DNA of 64,000 bases from Mytilisepta virgata (GCA_028015205.1 CM051516.1:36408230-36472229); one strand, 5' to 3'. Counted from the first letter of the stretch, positions 23,625 through 35,778 are shown. Made by a program: numbers and translations. Notes: generated from the letters alone by a model not told the origin.

Positions 23625-25333
23625 TGGACATGATAACATAAGGGTACGGGGTGTGCGTCAATAAGTTAACAGTAGTATATTAATACAAGTGTTATATGTT
23701 ATATAAAAAATGCTAACGATCTGACAAAGTTACGTAAATTTCATTTCATTAATCCTTATGAAAAAATTCAAAAGTGGTTGTAAACAGTTTCACTCATTGC
23801 TTTAAAAGGAAAACCCCGTTTTTTTTTCTTTTTATAAAAATGCCCTAGACAAAGAATCCGTGTGAAAGAACGAGGCTGAAGGAGATAAACGGACATGATT
23901 GGAAAAAGCAAATACCCTTTTGTTGGTTAGTACATGAGAGGTTTTCCTCAAAACATTTCCATATAATACAAATAAAACTGCATTTAGAATACAAAAAAAA
24001 AAGATTTGTGAAAGGCTAACGAAGAACAAAGCGATGATTGGACATTTTCTCCGAATAATGTTGTACGGTTTATGACAGGTAATGTTATAGAAATATTGAC
24101 GTGGCATGTTTAAGGACTTAAACGTTTTTGGATATGTAAACTGGAAAAAGATTTATGAAGTGTCAATCTTCTTAGTAAACATGCTGTACGTAATGATAAA
24201 GGGTTGAAGTGTCATCATCTTCGTTAATTCAAAAATATAAAATTTCTGAAAATCGGGATAAAAATACACTCATTTGACAAACGTTATAGAACAGCGTAGT
24301 GAAAAACGAATAGCGATATATTTTTTTAAATATTGAACTCATTCAACAACGTTGAATATAAATTTGTTTATTTCAGATCAAATTGTGATTACAATTTTAA
24401 CCCAGGGTCATTATTTCATTTTTTGTAAAAAATTTTATAATTAATAATGAATGATATACATATGGAATCTATCAGATCGGGATGCTGTAATATTATTAAG
24501 TATTAAAAAGTTTTCAGTAAAACGTTAATGTATAAAGAATGGTCAGGATCGTCCCCCGTACATATGGTTATTGTTTAATGATTTTCTGGTGTACCCAACC
24601 TTTCGAATCTAAGCGTGGAGATTTCTTGGGAACCGGAAATTAAGGAGGCCGAAACCCTTCCCAGTTTTTTTTTATAGTAGCATATGATCTGAATTTTCTT
24701 TAATATATTTTTTAATTGATTGATGTGACTTGAAAAAGTAAAGTTCAAATAAACAAATGGTGTCCATGTTTTTACTGATACTTTTTTTAACATGCAGTGA
24801 AATTCGAAATGTTTATCTGTATTAAAAGCCTCCAAGTGACTTGAGGTGAAAAACAGCAATAAGCACTGTACTTAAAACATTCATGAGACATAGCACGGTG
24901 ACATTTGCTTAATTTGAAACAACTATTACATGACATGAGACATAGCATTCATGTATACGAATTTGTTTCAAAACATTATTAACTAGTCAGCTTTTTTTCC
25001 TATTTTAGCATTTTATATTTAAGACGATTTAAAAGTTTTTCTCGGTTTATGTCTATTTATGTCAATTTCCTACCGTTTGAAAAATATACATAATGCATGA
25101 TACAGGAAACTTCCTTTGTAACAGTAGAACGTCTGTGATCATAAATATTAATATTGACCCTGACAAATTAACCCTGGAAACATAAAATTAGAATTTTAAA
25201 ATTTAAATTTTATCTTAAATCTTTTTACATATCCGACAGACTTAATGACGTTAAATGTAGAACCATTCAATATTATATTGCTTAGTAATTGTATATAGTA
25301 TGTTGTACTATTAAAGCAGATACGCAAAATATC
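23625..25333. other. AT-rich, no gene recognised
   Basis: Unsupported open frames only (23832-24107 and 24575-24859, both minus). Contains one stray satellite monomer listed separately. Confidence 0.4.
24884..24955 (+). repeat. Orphan monomer of the 53-bp satellite
   Basis: 'catgagacatagcac', 'ggtgaca.ttgcttaattt', 'gaaacaactattacatg' and a second partial 'catgagacatagca' match the array at 31000-31590, about 6 kb away. Confidence 0.85.
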
Positions 25334-25445
25334 ACCGTTGGTTTCATATACTGCATATTGAAGCTAAAGAACGATGCTATAGTGATAAGATTTCTCATAC
25401 GACTTGAAATAAACGTATCACAATATACCTAAATAAATTTAATGC
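25334..25445 (+). repeat. Direct duplication, copy 2
   Basis: Partner of 23428-23550; ends near 'aaataaatttaatgcact'. Confidence 0.85.
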
Positions 25446-27056
25446 ACTATACGGCCATTTCGTTGACTGACAACTTTAAAACTTTCCAAAATAATTCTAG
25501 CGCTTCTGGCAAAAAAGTCAGCGTACACCTTTAGCATTTTTTTTTATTTGCAATGATTTGGTTTCTATTTCCAAGGATACGTTTTCGTTTTCTGAGCGAT
25601 AGATATCATTCCCGGTTTTTTTGTGGGATTTCACAATGTACAGTATAAGAAATAGTTTTTGTTTTGTTTTGTTGAACTATCGAGGTCTGTATATATTTCA
25701 GGTTTTTTTTATTATCTTAGATAAACATGTACTTTTGTTATATTTCTTCTCGATGCAACTTTGAAATGTGCCCACCTTTCTGCTCTTTTCCCGATTTCTT
25801 TCTTTCTATTTCTTCCTTAATACATTGTTTGTGAACTATTTGCAAATATATGTAAGATATATGCATATAGTGCTAACACGAGGTCTGTGGTATACAAGTA
25901 TAAAAAAAATGTGGAGTTAAAAGGTAAATTATTATTTGTGAATAATCAACCAATATAACGTCGGAGAAAGTAATGTCACCGGAAGTTATAATGTGCCCGA
26001 AAATGGAAGTCTCGTAACCAACAGGAGAAAATAACTGAAGTATTTTGTGCAGAAGCGCAATTGGACGTGAAAGATTTTCCCTAGTTTTTTTTTGTATGTG
26101 GACTTACATTTAAAGACATATCCTACTATTCAGATTTACCAATAATAAATTGTTGGTATCTAGTACATATATTCTTCGTGGTATCATCTTTCAATTAAGC
26201 TAATAAAAATATGGGGTCACCGACCAGTTTATAGAGTTATGACGTCATCTTTATTACCTTGTTTTGAATCTACCGCTTATATATTATTTGGCCTATATTT
26301 TTTCAAGATTGTTTTGAAGGCGGCATGACTTATGTAAAAAAAATATGTCCCGATGAAATAAATAAGATGCATGGTGTGGGCACAAAGTGGTATTAATAAC
26401 TTCCCGACATTTTTTCGCTAATCGCAAAAAATTAACCAATAATAATATAATTAATTTTTTACAGAAGATGGAGACTTACCTATTCTTCAGATTAAGAATA
26501 TAAAAAAATATGGTCACCGTATCAGGGGAAAAGATATTTACCGAAAATGGGTAAAAATAAAGATGGCGGGAAAAAATTGCGCGTTTTTCTTTTTTTTTTT
26601 TTTTCTTTTCTTTTTTTATACAAATAGCTTCTATTGGGTTGTTAGAAACTTTTCATTTTAAATCTGTTTAAAAAAAAAACAACCAACAAGAAGGTTCTTA
26701 TTCTTCTTAGAACTTTAATTTTGAGGAAAATTATGCCATATCAACTTTTGACATGTGCTTTTAACTCTAGGCTTTTAAGCGTTTTTCCTGGTGTGGCGAA
26801 GTGTATAATGAGTTTCTTTTTTTCTCGCATTGTATTAATTTCCATCACGCTTATCTTTTATGAAAAACTCTAAATAATTCAATGGTCAGGAGTCTGGTCA
26901 TATTTAACAAGATGTTCAGCTCAGAGCACTATCAGTAGTGGCAGATGATGGCTACCGGAATGGGAATTTCGCGGAATATCGTACAACGTAATAGACACAT
27001 TGCGAAACAATAACGTTCAAAAACAATATGCGCAGAAACAATAGTAGGATTTGTCT
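25446..27056. other. AT-rich; poly-T tract
   Basis: No gene seen. Two related stretches at about 26100-26235 and 26460-26545 share 'gacttac', 'attcagatt' and 'atatggggtcaccg'-like words, suggesting an old duplication. A T-rich tract spans 26584-26617, next to 'aagatggcggg'. Confidence 0.4.
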
Positions 27057-27455
27057 TTAAGGATGCTCGCAGGTCATGTTTTGGTCTTTTTGTCAGATTT
27101 TCGGAATCCGCGGGTTTTATCCATTTCTTAAACATGAAATTTTTTGCCCATGAACCCCCACTTTTTCTTTTATAATTCAATCATATATACCTTAAAATGT
27201 TATTTGACAAAATTTTATGAAATCCTTTTTATTTTTTCATACATCTTTGAGAGACTGAAGTTGTCAATGCAAATACAATGAAAAATCCAGAGAAAACCTA
27301 TTTCCTGCAAATTTTCAAGGCTTTATAGCTCTAAAATGAGCACATGAACCTATATTTTTTTCTTGCTTTTTTGTTTACTATTCATATGTTCTCTCAAATT
27401 AAAACACCTATTTCAAATCCTATTTATTTCCTATTAGACCAGCAATCATCCTTAA
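27057..27455 (-). mobile_element. MITE copy 2 with 15-base-plus inverted ends and TTAA flanks
   Basis: Left end TTAAGGATGCTCGC (27057-27070) pairs with the right end GCAATCATCCTTAA (27442-27455), with the inverted similarity running about 19 bases. TTAA at both edges suggests a TTAA-targeting element such as piggyBac or Kolobok, here without transposase. The inside is the reverse complement of 14203-14590. A minus-strand open frame (26932-27180) enters the element and reads FKKWIKPADSEN, but also runs outside it. Confidence 0.75.
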
Positions 27456-28711
27456 GTATCATGACGAGAACGGACGATATAGTATTGTCCTGATTAGCGG
27501 AGGATAAGACAACGAAACTCTAAAAACTCATCACTGACCTTCCGGTGATCGGATCAACAAGAAATGCTACAATAATGACAGAGACAGAGAGCACCCGGGA
27601 AAGAAAGGGCTGCAAAGAGTAGACAATACAATCATTCTGGACTTCCGATCTTATATTACCTAATGATGCAACAAAGAAAAGAAAATAAAAATGCTCACTA
27701 TGTTAGGATAATAAACTCGAGACTTCTTTCCTGGATTAACCTTTTCTTAGGCCACACCAAATTGATTTTTAGTTCTTTGGATTTCGCCGGCCCGATTTTT
27801 GGACTGCGTAAATTTGAAGAAAGTTTTTTTGCCGCTTAATTTTGCAAAAAAAAGCTGAAAATTCGCCCAAATTCTTTACTTTTCAACAAATTAAAAATAT
27901 GAATTGTTCGCCCGCCTCTAAAATTTTGTAAAATTTGGGATTTTTTTCCAATGTGTGCCGCACATAAATTTGATCTTCGCCCCAAAAAAACTAGTCCTCA
28001 AGAAAAAAAAATTAATATCTAAATTTCGCTCGCTCGCACCTATATTTGCAATCTGAAAATCAAAAAAAACTAAATAGCAGTGTTGTGGCCTTATGACTGG
28101 GAGCATTACTTTTCTTATATCATTACTGAAATTACATTCTGTTATGTAATTTCTTTAAGTATTAAAATTAAAATGTACATATTTCAATTTTAATGTTATT
28201 TTAATTTCAATCAATAGTGTAGGAAACATATACATATAAAGTAACATAATATATAGGTAGGATATTATTTTCCCGTCCATGCAAATATCTGTAACGTTAT
28301 AACTGTTTCCGCTCTAAGATTATATAATTGAAATATTAATACAACATATATCCATTTAAACATAAAACATAATTATGCAGAAACATTAAACCAGACAATT
28401 AAAAAGGTCTACTCGATTCTTCGGATGATCGTTTTTAAATTTGGAATTCAACACTCTCATCTATTTGGTAGCTTTATGACCTGTTTTACTTCAAAATAAG
28501 GATAGTTGTGAAAATCATTTAGAAAGACAAAATATAAGTATGTGTGTACTTTTAAAAATTTTAAAAATATTCAGTTTTTCACAATGTACAGTTGGAGGTT
28601 GTTTTATAAACAGTAGTAACTAATGACCAATAATTTTTATAATATTGATGGATTGTGTATGTATATGTCTTCTACATTGTGTGTACTTGTACACTGTATA
28701 TAATACGTATT
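27456..28711. other. No gene recognised
   Basis: 27456-27660 is somewhat GC-richer and may be an older repeat. The remainder is AT-rich, with 'tcgcc' words at 27780-28040. Confidence 0.4.
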
Positions 28712-28812
28712 AGAGATACAATGGATAAGCGTTGGTTCTTGAAAAAGAAACCATGAGCCCGGAGGGCGAATGGTTTGTTTTTCATGAACCAACGCTTATC
28801 CATTGTATCTCT
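28712..28812. repeat. Near-perfect 43-bp hairpin with GAGCCCGGAGGGCGA loop
   Basis: Arms 28712-28754 and 28770-28812 pair over 43 bases with only two mismatches; the 15-base loop sits exactly between. The stem includes 'gataagcgttggttc'. A similar half-arm, 'aagcgttgattcta..', lies at 29725-29762 without its partner. Confidence 0.95.
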
Positions 28813-29311
28813 TACTTAAACTATTGTTGTGACGACTTTTCCCAATTACCTTTCCTTTCTTAATTAGACCCTATTATGTGTGAGTTTCAGTTAACTTAAT
28901 TCTCTATACTACTATTCAATTAGATATATATATACAGTCACTAGGATGATTTTAATGGTAAATGAAAATTAATACAAAACCGTATGGACTTACAGTATAA
29001 GGCATATGATTCAGAAATTGTCCATTATTGACAAAATAAAGCATAGCCCAAATAATTTTCCAGTAAAACATAATGTTAGTGAAAGAAAAAATAGTTTAAA
29101 CCAACTTGATTTACACTTTTTATATTATAAAAATATGCCAAAATATGCAGTGAAACAGATGAAATTGCCATAAACATCAAAATAACAATGTTCTAATTTT
29201 TTATTGAATTATATGAAATTGTCGATAATAATCAAATAAAAAAAATAAAGATCTTTTCTTATTACTAAGTTATATCAATGATAGCACAAATATTTAGAAA
29301 AAAGGGAACAC

Positions 29312-29385
29312 TGAAACAGAGATTCGAACTATGTCTGCAAGTGTTACTCTCAACTCATCCTAGCCTTGCGGCTACCATCTTATTA
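29312..29385 (-). ncRNA. tRNA-like sequence, possible SINE head or tRNA pseudogene
   Basis: On the minus strand a box A-like 'tagccgcaagg' is followed by a box B-like 'agttcgaatctc', the internal RNA polymerase III promoter elements. No cloverleaf with matched acceptor stem is evident, so it is not a working tRNA. Confidence 0.4.
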
Positions 29386-29481
29386 TATACAAACGTCGTT
29401 TTTAAATATATAAAGGCGAAAACCTTATGTATATATTGTACCGTATCATATTGATATATGTAAAAACGACATGTAGATATC

Positions 29482-29590
29482 ATCCGACTCATAGCCGAGA
29501 GGTTTCGTCGATGTGTTCTTGAACTATGACACATAATTTACTTGAAGGAGGGAGTTCGAACCCCAGTCACGGCAAATAAAAATTTGCAAA
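29482..29590 (+). ncRNA. tRNA-like sequence, possible SINE
   Basis: Box A-like TAGCCGAGAGG at 29492-29502 and box B-like AGTTCGAACCC at 29553-29563 have the spacing of a tRNA with a long variable arm. An A-rich stretch follows. It faces away from the similar minus-strand sequence at 29312-29385. No acceptor stem pairing was found. Confidence 0.5.
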
Positions 29591-29724
29591 AATCAAAGGT
29601 AAGTTTTTAAACTAATACCAGCTGTGAACAGAAATCAGTAAATTAGCCAATTCAAACTTAATGACATTAAGTACACAAAAGGAACAATTGAATATAATTT
29701 GATGACTTCATTTCAGTGACGGAT

Positions 29725-29762
29725 TAAAGAAGCGTTGATTCTAGAAAAAGAATCCACGGTAA
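29725..29762 (+). repeat. Half-arm related to the 28712 hairpin
   Basis: Contains 'aagcgttgattctag', 'aaaaagaatccacgg', a diverged version of the 28712 stem. Its complementary arm is missing. Confidence 0.5.
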
Positions 29763-30342
29763 ATGAATAGGCTGACGTCACAGCAGTGGTTTAAATGTAA
29801 TAATTTCGTGATACAAGTTAAAAAAATATATTCACATTGTATCTACTAATTTCAACAATGAACAATGAAAGAGTTACACAGGTTGTAGGGATACCAAAGT
29901 CCGAGAATGTGGAAAATATCCAAATAATATATCAAGATGTAAATTATGGACATACGGAACAAAAATGTTAGTTTAACTATTGAAGTTTTACATAAGCAAA
30001 GCATTTTCATACAGAATCGCACCTATACAAGATTATAATTACCATTTTAAGATTTCATGCAAGAAAATACATAAAATTCTGTATTATTATATCCAACCGT
30101 TAGCCATATTCAGCTCGTTTTAGTTAATTCAAGTATAATTGTGGTCATTTCTTGCTGCCAGGCTTAACTAATGAGAGCATAAAACCTGATCCAATATTAT
30201 TATGGATTAAGGTTAGCTTTATACTGAACCAATCGCTCACCAATATTATAGTGTTATTAAATGGGTATTTTCAAGCCTGTATTATGTCCGAGTCAGTCGT
30301 ATTGGGTAACACCGGCAACACGGAGGGCTATACAGCTGATCG
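29763..30342. other. No gene recognised
   Basis: AT-rich sequence. The 143-codon open frame at 30152-30583 crosses the next hairpin and is an artefact of it. Confidence 0.4.
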
Positions 30343-30470
30343 AATAGACCAGAAATTTTTTCCCTCGGTACTGGGAACAGCTCAAGTGTTCTGTTGCCCT
30401 CAGCCGTTGGCTTCGGGCAATAGAACACCAAGCTGTTTCCAGTACCTTGGGAAAAATAATCTGGTCTATT
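30343..30470. repeat. Long hairpin, about 57-bp arms
   Basis: Arms 30343-30399 and 30415-30470 pair from 'aatagaccaga' inward to 'gttgccc', with scattered mismatches. The loop is TCAGCCGTTGGCTTC, itself able to pair (AGCC/GGCT), and the inner edge reads CCCTCAG..CTTCGGG. Confidence 0.9.
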
Positions 30471-30700
30471 GCCTGACTACACATCAAATAACTGTATACT
30501 ATATCTATTATCAACATCTACTGAAGAATAAAAAGTACGTTATTGAAATTAGAATACTACGAATCCACACTTTCCCTTTTTGATCTAAGAGTAATTAAAT
30601 TGTACCTAATATTGTATTTCTTTATCAAATTTTTAGCGTTGATATAGGTAGTTTTGCCAATATGATACAGCCGGAAGTAAACATGCAATATTATTCCAAC

Positions 30701-30722
30701 GGGATGATATCCATATCATCCC
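30701..30722. repeat. Perfect 22-bp palindrome
   Basis: GGGATGATAT and its exact reverse complement are separated by CC/GG-type centre bases. Confidence 0.9.
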
Positions 30723-30803
30723 GCCGGGAAATCCATATTGTACCCCTAAAGAATCACTTGATTTCAACGTAAAACTGCGTCAAAATAACAATATATGATA
30801 AAG

Positions 30804-30923
30804 AGAATATTATATGGGGTTGTTACTCATCGACCCATATCACCACTTGAGCAAGCTCTCGGGGTGGTATTGGTGTCTTGGATTTGATATGGGATATGAT
30901 ATGGAAAATCCCATATGATATTC
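30804..30923. repeat. Imperfect hairpin with CTCTCGGGG centre
   Basis: Outer 'gaatattatatggg' and inner 'cccatatcaccac' each have their complement on the right side, with an asymmetric bulge. The centre reads TTGAGCAAGCTCTCGGG, in line with the shared loop theme. Confidence 0.65.
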
Positions 30924-30999
30924 TAAATGTACTGCATGGGTTAGTTTCTCATTTACATTGTCCCTATATACGTCTTAACCTTATTTGATTATTGGGATT

Positions 31000-31590
31000 A
31001 TGAGACATAGCATGATAATCTTTGCTTAAGTTGGAACAACGATTATAGCATGGTGACCAACAATTACATGTCACGATACGTAGCATGGCGACCTTTGCTT
31101 AATTTGAAACAACGACTACATGTCATGAGACGTAGCATGATGACCTTTCCTTAATTTTTACCAAAGATTACATGTCATGAGACATAACATGGTGACCTTT
31201 TCTTAATTTGAAACAACTATTACATGTCATGAGACGTTGCATGATGATCTTTGCTTAATTTTGAACAACTATTACATGTCATGAGATGTAGCATGGTGAC
31301 CTTTTCTTAATCTGAAACAACGCAATTACATGCCATGAGACGTAGCATGATGACTTTTGCTTAATTTGAAACAACGATTACATGTCATGAGACGTAGCAT
31401 GGTGACCTTTGCTTAATTTTTAACAACGCTATTACATGCCATGAGACGTAGCATGATGACTTTTGCTTAATTTGAAACAACGATTACATGTCATGAAACG
31501 TAGCATAATGATTTTTCCTTAATTTTTAACAACGAGTACATATCATGAGACGTAGCATGGTGACCTTTGCTTAATATTTAACAACGATAA
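31000..31590 (+). repeat. Satellite array, about 53-bp monomers, about 11 copies
   Basis: Each monomer carries 'acatgtcatgagacgtagc', 'atg.tgacctttgcttaatt' and 'aacaacgat'. Monomer marks at about 31127, 31180, 31228, 31282, 31336, 31388, 31441, 31495 and 31547 give a period of 48-54. 'gcatgatga' and 'gcatggtga' variants largely alternate, implying a dimer of about 107 bp. Stray monomers occur at 24884 and 33370. Confidence 0.95.
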
Positions 31591-33369
31591 CGTGTATTTT
31601 CGGGCCATTTAATGCTAGTCTTTTTGTTTTCATATAGAAAGGCCGAAGAACAACATCTAGGAGTTACTAAATTATTATCACATTTTCTAATGGTACAATG
31701 TATTTTGTTTTACTGACTCGTATCCCATATCCTTTCATTTCTGATCTAAAGGGAATCCATATGTAAAGAGGTATGAAGCACGGTTCCTCACTTAAACATG
31801 CAAGATACATGGAGCATGTTGTAGAATTAAATAAATTAAAAAAATAAATGACAGAGTTTCTCACAAAAACATCCACTGACAAGTAATCTGAGGATTTATT
31901 TTTTTTTTTACTATATTAACACCATGCTGATGAGAAGGACTTTAAAACAGATACCTGATTTTTATAACGGTACATTTGACTATTCTTGTCAATTTCACTT
32001 GACATTAATAACAAGCTGATAGAGCACCTGCCTGGCACGATCAATACTCATATTTCTAGGTAAACGCATACCCTGCCATAAAAATTAAATTTTTTAAAAA
32101 TAATTACCCGGGTGTCAAACAGTTAATTACATTTTATTGTATGTTAATTCCACTTCATTTCTACTTAATTCCAATCGGTCAACAATAAATGTACAACCAG
32201 TACAAGATTTGTCAGGGTGATATTGTTTTTGTCAAACTTTATTGAGAGTACCATCTTTCTCAAAAGTAGTTTCTTACTGTGTGGTTGAATGTTTTATTCG
32301 TAAACAACAAAGCAAGCGCACCTACTGGAAAAAATATTCACAGCGTGTCTTCCGAAATTAAGAAAACTTTAGAATATAAGATTTGGATTCTTTTTACGGT
32401 ATTAAATGTAATATGTGTTATTTTGTTCCCATATTATAGCAGAAACTCGTATGTAATAACAGGTACAAATGTTATTGGGTCTCATCTGCATTTCTTCTCA
32501 TTTCGAATGTGTTTTTTTACTTTCATATCGTAATTGAAATCAATGTAATATTAACATGGCTTCGTTTTCATTATAACATACTATATGGACCAATATCTTG
32601 TAGTGACCTTCAATGTCACCAAAAAAGTGGTAAAAATTGTTTGTAGATAGATTTCACACGTAAAAGACAAATGGGTAATCCTCATAATTATTCCATTTAA
32701 AAAAATTATTATATGTGGAATAAGAGCAGACAAGGTATTTTTCATTTTTATACATAAATTACGCAAATCTGACAGCTTACGACAGAGGAGAAACATAAAC
32801 AAAACCAAACTGACACAAGATAAACTCGTGGTAGCAATATAAATTTTTTTAACATATATTTTTCTCACCTTTTAGTGTTTTATAGAAGGTGCTGACTATT
32901 TAATTGTACATACCTATTTGAAAAAAAAATACTTAAAAACGTCGAAAATGTTTATCAAAAGTTACTAAATCTGAAAGATAAACAAATGGAATTTGAACTT
33001 TAATACTGGGAATTCAATGCAAGTATCGAACTCGGTTATCTGAACGTCATATGGATTATTTTCAATTTAGAAAATTTTTATATGATATTTTCTATTTTGA
33101 GTCAGTAGCAAGTACCCTTAGCATACAATTACCGAAGTAGGTTATACAAGTTTAATCTGTTCCTATTCCAAACTTTAATACAACCTTATAATTTATGTTA
33201 CATAAAATACAATATTGTAGGTATGATCATTTGAAAAACATATTAAGTTCAGAAATATTTAATCTTAAATAGTGGATAGGGAATAATACGTTGGTCACCG
33301 TACCGAAAGTAGGTTATACCGTATACTAATTACATTTTTTTTGTAGCTCGACCCATAAATCAAATCATG
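31591..33369. other. AT-rich, no gene recognised
   Basis: Short open frames without motifs (31667-31882 minus, 32279-32533 plus, 32581-32868 minus). Confidence 0.4.
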
Positions 33370-33432
33370 ATTTACATGTCATGAGTCGTTGCATGATGAT
33401 CTTTGCTTAATTTTGAACAAATATTACATGTC
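33370..33432 (+). repeat. Orphan monomer of the 53-bp satellite
   Basis: 'acatgtcatgagtcgttg', 'catgatgatctttgctta' and 'attacatgtca' match the array monomer of the 'atgatga' type, 1.8 kb downstream of the array. Confidence 0.85.
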
Positions 33433-33552
33433 AAATCAAATCGATTGAATTATTACAGAAAAGCATAAAACCTTGGTCTTCCTAGATTACCTCTAGCAAG
33501 GGTATATTCGGTAATAAATCGGCCAGTTACATGTAGGCATCATCCATTACCC

Positions 33553-34143
33553 CCGCGTTGGAATATATATCGGCTGTTCATCATCGTCGGAAACCCACGA
33601 CCGGTCGCGCTTAGGCTTTGATTCCACTTACCGACCGTGGGTCAATTCATTCATTTTTTCTCGTTCTCATGAATAATTCATGAACTATTTTGATTGGTTT
33701 CCTTACCATTCTGTAATGGAAATACAGCCGATCAAGTGACAGTTAAAGGAGACGATCTTTGGGTCATGATATATGTCATTGCCGGTACGCAATTCCAGTG
33801 TATTTTCTATATAATTATCAAACAAAGTAAACAAGTTTTCATACTTTCTAAGAGAATGCATTGCTGACCACGTGAAAAAATCACTACACAACAAAAATTC
33901 ATCAACTGCATTACACATGTGGAGTCGTGGGCACCTTTTTACTTTCAACAAAACATTTTAATCTCCATTATTGTTAGCAGTAATTTCACTGGTCAATTCA
34001 TGAAAATTTATGAAAACGAGAAAAAATGAATGAATTGATCCACGGTCGGTAAGTGGAAGCAAAGCATAAGCGCGACCGGCCATGCCTTTCCGACGATGGC
34101 TGTCGATTGGCTAACGTGATGTCGATTAAAAACCAACGCTGCA
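33553..34143. mobile_element. Inverted-repeat element, about 140-bp arms around a 300-bp centre
   Basis: Left arm 33553-33690 and right arm 33990-34143 pair strongly in the middle: 'ccggtcgcgctta.gc', 'tccacttaccgaccgtgg', 'tcaattcattcatttttt' and 'ctcgtt.tcat' on the left all have complements on the right. Outer parts ('gcgttgg', 'catcgtcggaaa') also match more loosely. No transposase lies inside; the minus open frame 33703-33951 has no motif. No clear target duplication was found. Confidence 0.8.
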
Positions 34144-34582
34144 GAGAAGTGCTTCCGATGTCAACATCTCAGTTCCCACGGCTATAAACGTAAATAACTG
34201 ATACTGTTCGAATGTGAAAGCTTTTCCCTTCTTTTAATACTGTACGAGTATGTATGCCGTAGAATCAAATTGTAATCTAACTTATCATATATACGCATAA
34301 GCAGGAACATATATATTACTAACGAGGAATATAACAGATATATTGTTGGTAAAAAAATCACTATATTTACCCGACATTAGCCTAACAAAAGGCTTCCATT
34401 TATTTCAAATTAATTGGTACACGTACATGCATCTTCATCTTAAGATATGTAGCCGTGATTGTGGTCTTGGCCTTTTGATAGCGACAGTACACTGTAAAAA
34501 TGCGGTAATTACATATATATAAAATATGTGATAATAATTTTTATTCCAGTTTAACCAATGAAATGTATGATATTATTACATG

Positions 34583-34697
34583 GTTGTTTCCGTATTGGGC
34601 TTGTTATTGGTCCGAGGCTTGTTGTATTGGCGTGAGAAGGAGCCGAAGGCCAATACAGTTGGCGGGGGACAAATAACAAGGCTGATGCAGAAATAAC
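34583..34697. repeat. 49-bp-arm hairpin with GTGAGAAGGAGCCGAAG loop
   Basis: Arms 34583-34631 and 34649-34697 pair across their length with mismatches. Best blocks are 'cttgttatt' and 'gtattggc'. The 17-base loop is purine-rich. Confidence 0.85.
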
Positions 34698-35014
34698 CAG
34701 GATTATATTTCGTAATCAAAACTAAAGGAATTTCCCTTTTAGCTCACCATGCCTAACAATTTTGTAATTATATCTTTCTTAATTAACCAGTTTTCACTAA
34801 TGAATTTTTTTCTGAATCAATTCTTCGAAAATTCTTCAGTATAGTCATTGAAGGATTGAAATGAGAGTTATGAAAGATATTTGTAGTCAGAGCTATTATT
34901 GAGTAATTTATAATTAGAACTTTTGAAGCACCTTTAATCACAGATCATGTATAAATCTTTTTAGGGTTTTACGTATGTATTCAACTACAATCTAGAGAAA
35001 ATCGATTCACTCTA

Positions 35015-35041
35015 TATTGGCCGGGTACAAGCCGGCCAATA
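35015..35041. repeat. Perfect 10-bp hairpin TATTGGCCGG/CCGGCCAATA
   Basis: The loop is GTACAAG. The stem starts with TATTGGC, as do those at 34583 and 58156. Confidence 0.9.
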
Positions 35042-35351
35042 CAGCAAAACATCTGTCTTTGCCGAGCTATTGTTTCTGTATTGAAAGGTCAGTTTTAGTC
35101 GTGTTGAAGCCAATAATACACTAGTTAATTAATACATTTTTTTTAGTATTATGCTTGGCATATGAACACAGTTAGAAAACGTTCAATTTTTATGGTTAAA
35201 TGCATACCCTGTGGGATATTGATTCGGATTTTTTTTCCTTTTTTGGCAACACCAGTGAGACAATGTTACATTTTATTTCAATATACACGTGTAATAAAAA
35301 AAAAACTTCAGGTAATAGTCAGTCATGTCGTTGTTCACTAAATTTTTTATG

Positions 35352-35373
35352 CCCCCCCCCCCCCCCCCCCCCC
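35352..35373. repeat. C22 homopolymer
   Basis: Uninterrupted run of about 22 C on the plus strand; its exact length may be affected by sequencing error. Confidence 0.9.
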
Positions 35374-35778
35374 ATTTTTCAGCAAATTTAGAAAATGCAT
35401 TATTTTTTTTTTATTTTTTTCATTGTGATTTGTGATTTATTTCTGTGATATTTTTGCATTATTTTTTTTTATTTTCTTCATTGTGATTTGTGATTTATTT
35501 CTGTGACATTTTTGTGATAAAATGTAGACGGCCTCAGAGATAATTTGTCAACTTGAAATAAAGGAGACGCATTTAAATGACAAATAAATGAAGCGGTGCG
35601 CTATACTCCTATGACATGAATATTAATTTAACAATTTTAACATATATTTTTCTCACCTTTTTGTTTCATCATTTTCTGTGCTATATGTATGATGACTTTC
35701 TCAGCAGAGCGAAAAAACTGTCACATAAACTTCGAAAACAGAGTACAATGTAACTTATGTTCAGTCCTTGACGTATAG

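Noticed and set aside
30152..30583. 143-codon open frame
   Set aside because: Runs straight through the hairpin at 30343-30470; the coding appearance comes from the inverted repeat.
31000..31590. Possible CRISPR-like array
   Set aside because: Repeats are contiguous without unique spacers and the host is an animal; it is a satellite.
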